Below are positions 60,525-64,000 of a DNA stretch of 64,000 bases, in pieces. Numbering within the stretch: the stretch's first letter is position 1; each line of letters starts with the position of its first letter. Position numbers and translations under genes: made by a program. The DNA is taken from positions 143,323 to 207,322 of the forward strand of contig JAITSS010000046.1 in assembly GCA_031287565.1 (NCBI GenBank), given 5' to 3'. The stretch comes from Desulfobulbaceae bacterium (GTDB taxonomy: Bacteria; Desulfobacterota; Desulfobulbia; Desulfobulbales; Desulfocapsaceae). The notes beneath the pieces were generated by a model. The model searched no databases. It saw only the letters and a list, made by a program, of their open reading frames with translations, and was not told where the DNA came from.

Positions 60525-62471
60525 TCATGGTGCCGCCGCCCGCATGAAGTTGCGCCAGATCGGCGCGGCGGCGCGGCCACCGCCTTCGCCGCCGCCCAAG
60601 CCCTCGTTATGGTCGTATCCAACCCAGACACCGGTCAGGTATTTTTGATTGAAGCCGATGAACCAGGCGTCGCGATTGTCATTTGAGGTGCCGGTTTTGC
60701 CCGCCGCGCCGCCGGGTATGGCGGCCAAAGCGCCGGTGCCTGAGCGCACCACCCCTTCCAACATCGCCTTCATCTGCCGGGCCACCGATTCCGGCAAGGC
60801 GCGGCGTCCGGAGCCGCCGCCGGAAAGATAACGGCCGTCGCTGGTTTCGATATGGTCGATGAGAAGTGGTTGGTGGAACATGCCGTCATCGGCAAACACG
60901 GCGAAAGCGGCGGTCATCTCCAAAAGCGATATGTCAAGCGTGCCCAAAGCCAGTGATAAATCGTCAGGCATCGGCGCGAGGATACCGGCCTGCCGCGCCA
61001 ACTGCCGCGTTGGTTCAATACCGACTTCGCGCAAAAGACGCACCGCCGCCACATTGGAGGAAACGGCCAGGGCGCGGGCCAGTGAAATTTTCCCCAGATA
61101 TTTGCCGTCGGCGTTTTTCGGACTCCAGGATGCGCCGCCGGTCTCAACGGTCAGCGGCGTGTCGCTGGTCAGCGAGTCGGCCCGGCGGCCCTGCTCCAGC
61201 GCCACCGCGTAGACAAAGGGCTTAAACACCGAACCGGCCGGGCGTTTGGCCTGGGTCGCTCGATTGAAGGACGAAACGGCGAAATCCAGGCCGCCGACCA
61301 AGGCCGCCACCCGGCCGCTGTCCGGTTCGATACAGACCAAAGCGGCCTGCGGCGGTGGACGACGCTCGCCGCGTAGCGCCCGCCGCGCCGCCAAAGCCTG
61401 ACTTCCTTTTACTAGCGAATTGACAGCTTTTTCTTGCAAGGCTGGATCAAGAAAGGTGTAAATTTTCACCCCGGCTTCGGCCAGCGGTTGATTGAGAATT
61501 TCGGCGGCCCGGCGTTTAACCGCATCGAGATACCAGGCATTGGCGGCGTGGCGGTCGGCGTCCCGATTATTATCACGAAAACGCAGCGGTTCAGCGAAGG
61601 CGGCCCGCGCTTCTTCCTGACTGATATAACCATCTTCGGCCATGCGATTTAACACATACCGCTGCCGGGTAATGGCCGCATCCATGGATTTTCCCGGCGC
61701 ATAGCGGCTGGGCGCTTGCGGCAAACCGGCCAGAAGCGCCACCTCGGCCAGACTGAGTTCCCGCGAATCCCGGCCAAAATACACCCGCGCCGCCGCCTCG
61801 ACGCCGTAGGCGCCCCGTCCCAGATAGATTTCATTCAGATAAATGGTCAGGATTTGCTCTTTCGTCAGCAACCGGTCGATGCGCCAGGCGAGAATCGCCT
61901 CTTTGAATTTGCGACTGTAGGTCTTTTCCGGCGACAGCAACAGCGCCCGCGCCACTTGCTGCGTGATGGTCGAAGCGCCCTGGCCCTTTTTGCCGTCTTT
62001 CAGATTGTGGTAGAGCGCCCGTGGAATCGAAAAAAAATCCAGGCCATCGTGGCGATAGAAGCGGCCATCCTCGGCGGCGACAAACGCCTTGGCCAGAAGC
62101 GGGTGCATGTCGGCAAGCGGCGTGAAGATGCGGTATTCGCGGGCGATGCGCTCAATCACCTGGCCGTCGCGGTCATAAATCAAGGTCGCCTGTGGCGGGT
62201 TGTAGTGGCTGACAGCGCTGAGGTCCGGCATCTGCAACCAGAGGATTCCTCGGCAAGCCACCGCCGTCGTCACTAAGGCCGCGAACCACAGCGCCAGCAA
62301 AAAGACGTAAATCGCCTCTTCGCCCTGCGTCGTGACGACAGGGCCGCCTGTTGCCTCTGTCTGCGCGTTGCGCCGGTCTGCCCAGGCAGACGCAGACCGG
62401 TGGGCTGGCGGCGCTTCGGGCGTTTCGCTCGTTTCCGCAGATTGTTCTTTTTCTCTTTCTTTTTCAGTCAC
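60525..62471 (-). CDS. Class A penicillin-binding protein (PBP1A-like)
   Basis: A murein synthase with a membrane segment (YVFLLALWFAALVTTAVAC), a glycosyltransferase domain (AFVAAEDGRFYRHDGLDFFS, GASTITQQVARALLL, YLNEIYLGRGAYGVEAAA) and a transpeptidase domain. The active-site Ser is in KRPAGSVFKPFVYAVAL, with the SSN motif in LAVSSNVAAV and the KTG triad in AAGKTGTSNDNRDAWF. The GTG start at 62471 gives 648 residues with a charged cytoplasmic N-terminus; an ATG at 62609 is the alternative, with an unconvincing extension. Confidence 0.9.
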   Translation of the reverse strand: MTEKEREKEQSAETSETPEAPPAHRSASAWADRRNAQTEATGGPVVTTQGEEAIYVFLLALWFAALVTTAVACRGILWLQMPDLSAVSHYNPPQATLIYDRDGQVIERIAREYRIFTPLADMHPLLAKAFVAAEDGRFYRHDGLDFFSIPRALYHNLKDGKKGQGASTITQQVARALLLSPEKTYSRKFKEAILAWRIDRLLTKEQILTIYLNEIYLGRGAYGVEAAARVYFGRDSRELSLAEVALLAGLPQAPSRYAPGKSMDAAITRQRYVLNRMAEDGYISQEEARAAFAEPLRFRDNNRDADRHAANAWYLDAVKRRAAEILNQPLAEAGVKIYTFLDPALQEKAVNSLVKGSQALAARRALRGERRPPPQAALVCIEPDSGRVAALVGGLDFAVSSFNRATQAKRPAGSVFKPFVYAVALEQGRRADSLTSDTPLTVETGGASWSPKNADGKYLGKISLARALAVSSNVAAVRLLREVGIEPTRQLARQAGILAPMPDDLSLALGTLDISLLEMTAAFAVFADDGMFHQPLLIDHIETSDGRYLSGGGSGRRALPESVARQMKAMLEGVVRSGTGALAAIPGGAAGKTGTSNDNRDAWFIGFNQKYLTGVWVGYDHNEGLGGGEGGGRAAAPIWRNFMRAAAP

Positions 62472-62683
62472 AGTGGGGCCGGAAGGACAAGGATGGGACA
62501 AGCGGATGCGAAAAATGTACCACGCGGGCGGCCAGGCGCAAAGGCACGGGCCTGTTAGCCATGGAAAACCTGATTTACCGGCGCGGCCATCCAGGATAGA
62601 GTGCGGCATCCGTCGGGACTGAAAAAAGGAGCGCCGCCAAACGATACGTGCCCGGCCCGACCCCTTTTATTTCAACGAAAAAC

Positions 62684-63730
62684 ATGACCGCACAAATCGC
62701 CCACATAAGCTTGCCGGAAATCACCATTCCACCGCATCCAAGCTGGCCGGAATTGATCCCGGCGCGACGCGAGGAACTGCGCCGCGACATCAAAAAACTT
62801 CTGAAAGAACGCGACGCCGCGCTGGTCGCCCACTACTACACCAGCGGCGATATTCAGGAGCTGGCCGAGGAAACCGGCGGTTGCGTCGCCGACTCGTTGG
62901 AAATGGCCCGCTTCGCCGCCGCCCATCCAGCCACCACTCTGGTGGTTGCTGGCGTGCGCTTTATGGGTGAGACCTCGAAAATTCTCAACAGCGAAAAAAC
63001 CGTGTTGATGCCAGAACCAACCGCCACCTGTTCGTTGGACGAATATTGTCCGGCGAACTTGTTCGCGGCGTTTTGCGACCGTCATCCCGACCACACCGTG
63101 GTGGTTTACGCCAACACCAGCGCGGCGGTCAAGGCCCGCGCCGACTGGATGGTCACGTCGGGCGTCGCGCTGCCGATTATTCGGCATCTGGCTGAAAAAG
63201 GACAAAAAATTATTTGGGGACCGGATAAACATCTTGGTCTTTATGTCGCCGAACGCGCCGGGGCCGAGATGCTGTTGTGGCCAGGCGCCTGCGTGGTGCA
63301 TGACGAATTTCGCGGCGCGGCGATGCAAAGGATGCGGGCGGCGCATCCGAAAGCGGCGGTGCTGGCGCATCCGGAATCGCCTGCTGAAGTGGTCACGCAG
63401 GCCGATGTCGTCGGCTCGACCACGGCCCTAATCGCCGCCGCGCGCGACCTGCCGAACGAAGAATTCATCGTCGCCACCGACGCCGGCATCTTCCATAAAA
63501 TGCGGCGACTGGCCCCGCATAAAACCTTTATCGAAGCGCCGGCGGTGGGTGTCGGCGGCGATTGCCAAAGCTGCGCCCACTGTCCATGGATGGAAATGAA
63601 CAGCCTGACCAATCTTTTTACGACGCTGCGCGACGGGAAAAACGCCATTGAGGTCGCGCCGGAACTGGCGGCCAAAGCGCGATTGCCGATTGAGCGGATG
63701 CTCGATTTCGCCAAAAGAATGAAGGGCTGA
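62684..63730 (+). CDS. nadA: Quinolinate synthase
   Basis: A 4Fe-4S enzyme condensing iminoaspartate with dihydroxyacetone phosphate to quinolinate, early in NAD synthesis. Seen are [36 protein letters not shown], the cluster Cys regions in [13 protein letters not shown], in [11 protein letters not shown] and in [15 protein letters not shown]. The start at ATG 62684 is chosen over 62648. nadB and nadC are not in the window. Confidence 0.95.
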   Translation: MTAQIAHISLPEITIPPHPSWPELIPARREELRRDIKKLLKERDAALVAHYYTSGDIQELAEETGGCVADSLEMARFAAAHPATTLVVAGVRFMGETSKILNSEKTVLMPEPTATCSLDEYCPANLFAAFCDRHPDHTVVVYANTSAAVKARADWMVTSGVALPIIRHLAEKGQKIIWGPDKHLGLYVAERAGAEMLLWPGACVVHDEFRGAAMQRMRAAHPKAAVLAHPESPAEVVTQADVVGSTTALIAAARDLPNEEFIVATDAGIFHKMRRLAPHKTFIEAPAVGVGGDCQSCAHCPWMEMNSLTNLFTTLRDGKNAIEVAPELAAKARLPIERMLDFAKRMKG

Positions 63731-64000
63731 AGGGGAAAGCGGGCGGCTTTGCTCGTCTTCCGAGATGCGCCTATGTTTCGCGTCCCCTGTGATTGCTTGC
63801 CGGAACCGAGCTATGCTTCATTTCGCCAGAAGTAAGCCGGACCCCGAAGTCAAGACAGAAAAGCAGTTAGTTTAAGTTGCACATTCAACTTCTTTTGCAG
63901 CGGGTCGGCGCTGCCCCGGTTTTGCTTGTGGTTTGGTTGTTGCTTTTGCCTCTGCGGTGGAGCAATCCCCTGTGGAGCGTAGCGGAACAGGGGATTGCTC
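63731..64000. other. Gene-free end of the window with a terminal inverted repeat
   Basis: About 270 bases with no supported gene. GAGCAATCCCCTG (63960-63972) pairs with CAGGGGATTGCTC (63988-64000) at the window edge around a 15-base loop. It may be a repeat or the start of a larger unit cut off by the window. Confidence 0.5.

Noticed and set aside
1..64000. CRISPR array
   Set aside because: No regularly spaced direct repeats of 25-40 bases were seen; the repeats found are palindromes or dispersed elements.
1..64000. tRNA or rRNA genes
   Set aside because: I found no stretch with a convincing cloverleaf and T-loop, nor rRNA-like sequence. A tRNAscan run would settle it.

Overview
The window comes from a Gram-negative, peptidoglycan-containing bacterium with a GC-rich chromosome. 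It encodes lipoproteins, TatC, Mpl and PBP1-type murein synthesis, UppP and O-antigen-type sugar genes. PyrK beside PyrD, a DHH-CBS-poly(A) polymerase fusion, a DAK2-DegV fusion, an Fe-S/DUF3786 protein and a PEP-CTERM protein together resemble Desulfobacterota (former Deltaproteobacteria). That placement is inferred from gene content, not from a phylogeny.

Region by region. 1-7.3 kb is an export locus: two CsgG/HfaB-like outer-membrane lipoproteins, three secreted proteins sharing a V/I-NIGG motif (one ends in a CHAP hydrolase domain, one in an AT-rich domain of unknown function), a ZraP-like protein and a lipoprotein with a peptidoglycan-binding domain. A copied 3' end of the first CsgG-like gene lies between two of the cargo genes and shows how the locus grew. 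7.3-20.4 kb is mostly housekeeping (tilS, mpl, pyrF, uppP) plus an HPt protein and a hybrid histidine kinase, an asparagine-synthase-like enzyme without the N-terminal cysteine, a PP_4765-type flavoprotein, a DUF4136 lipoprotein and an Fe-S/DUF3786 protein. 20.4-24.3 kb is an accessory stretch: a cobalamin riboswitch with terminator in front of a 62-residue unknown ORF, an ATPase remnant, a 50-residue RiPP-like precursor, a PEP-CTERM protein, and a toxin-antitoxin pair lying between two copies of the PEP-CTERM gene's 3' end.

24.3-34.7 kb holds a TPR-cysE-parA-cysK operon in which an AT-rich ParA-like gene separates the two cysteine genes, then glycogen phosphorylase, the DHH-CBS-nucleotidyltransferase fusion, a Xer recombinase and bS21. 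34.9-38.0 kb is a tight operon of two radical-SAM enzymes, a FabZ-like dehydratase and an acyl carrier protein, followed by a decayed IS1-family element. 39.1-44.1 kb carries a large membrane protein, a VapBC-type pair, a methyltransferase split at a run of 16 G, and a WecE-like aminotransferase. 44.2-50.8 kb has tatC (split at a run of 9 A), pyrK-pyrD, aroE-aroA and the DAK2-DegV fusion. 51.1-57.6 kb has a further PIN-type pair and a surface-polysaccharide group (WbaP-like transferase and three glycosyltransferases), then a DHH phosphoesterase. The window ends with two glgC-like genes, a class A penicillin-binding protein and nadA.

The strongest leads for new biology are the CsgG-linked modular export locus with its duplicated cassette, the phase-variation candidate at the G16 tract, the riboswitch-controlled orphan ORF, the RiPP-like precursor, the radical-SAM/ACP operon and a dispersed repeat with terminal inverted repeats.
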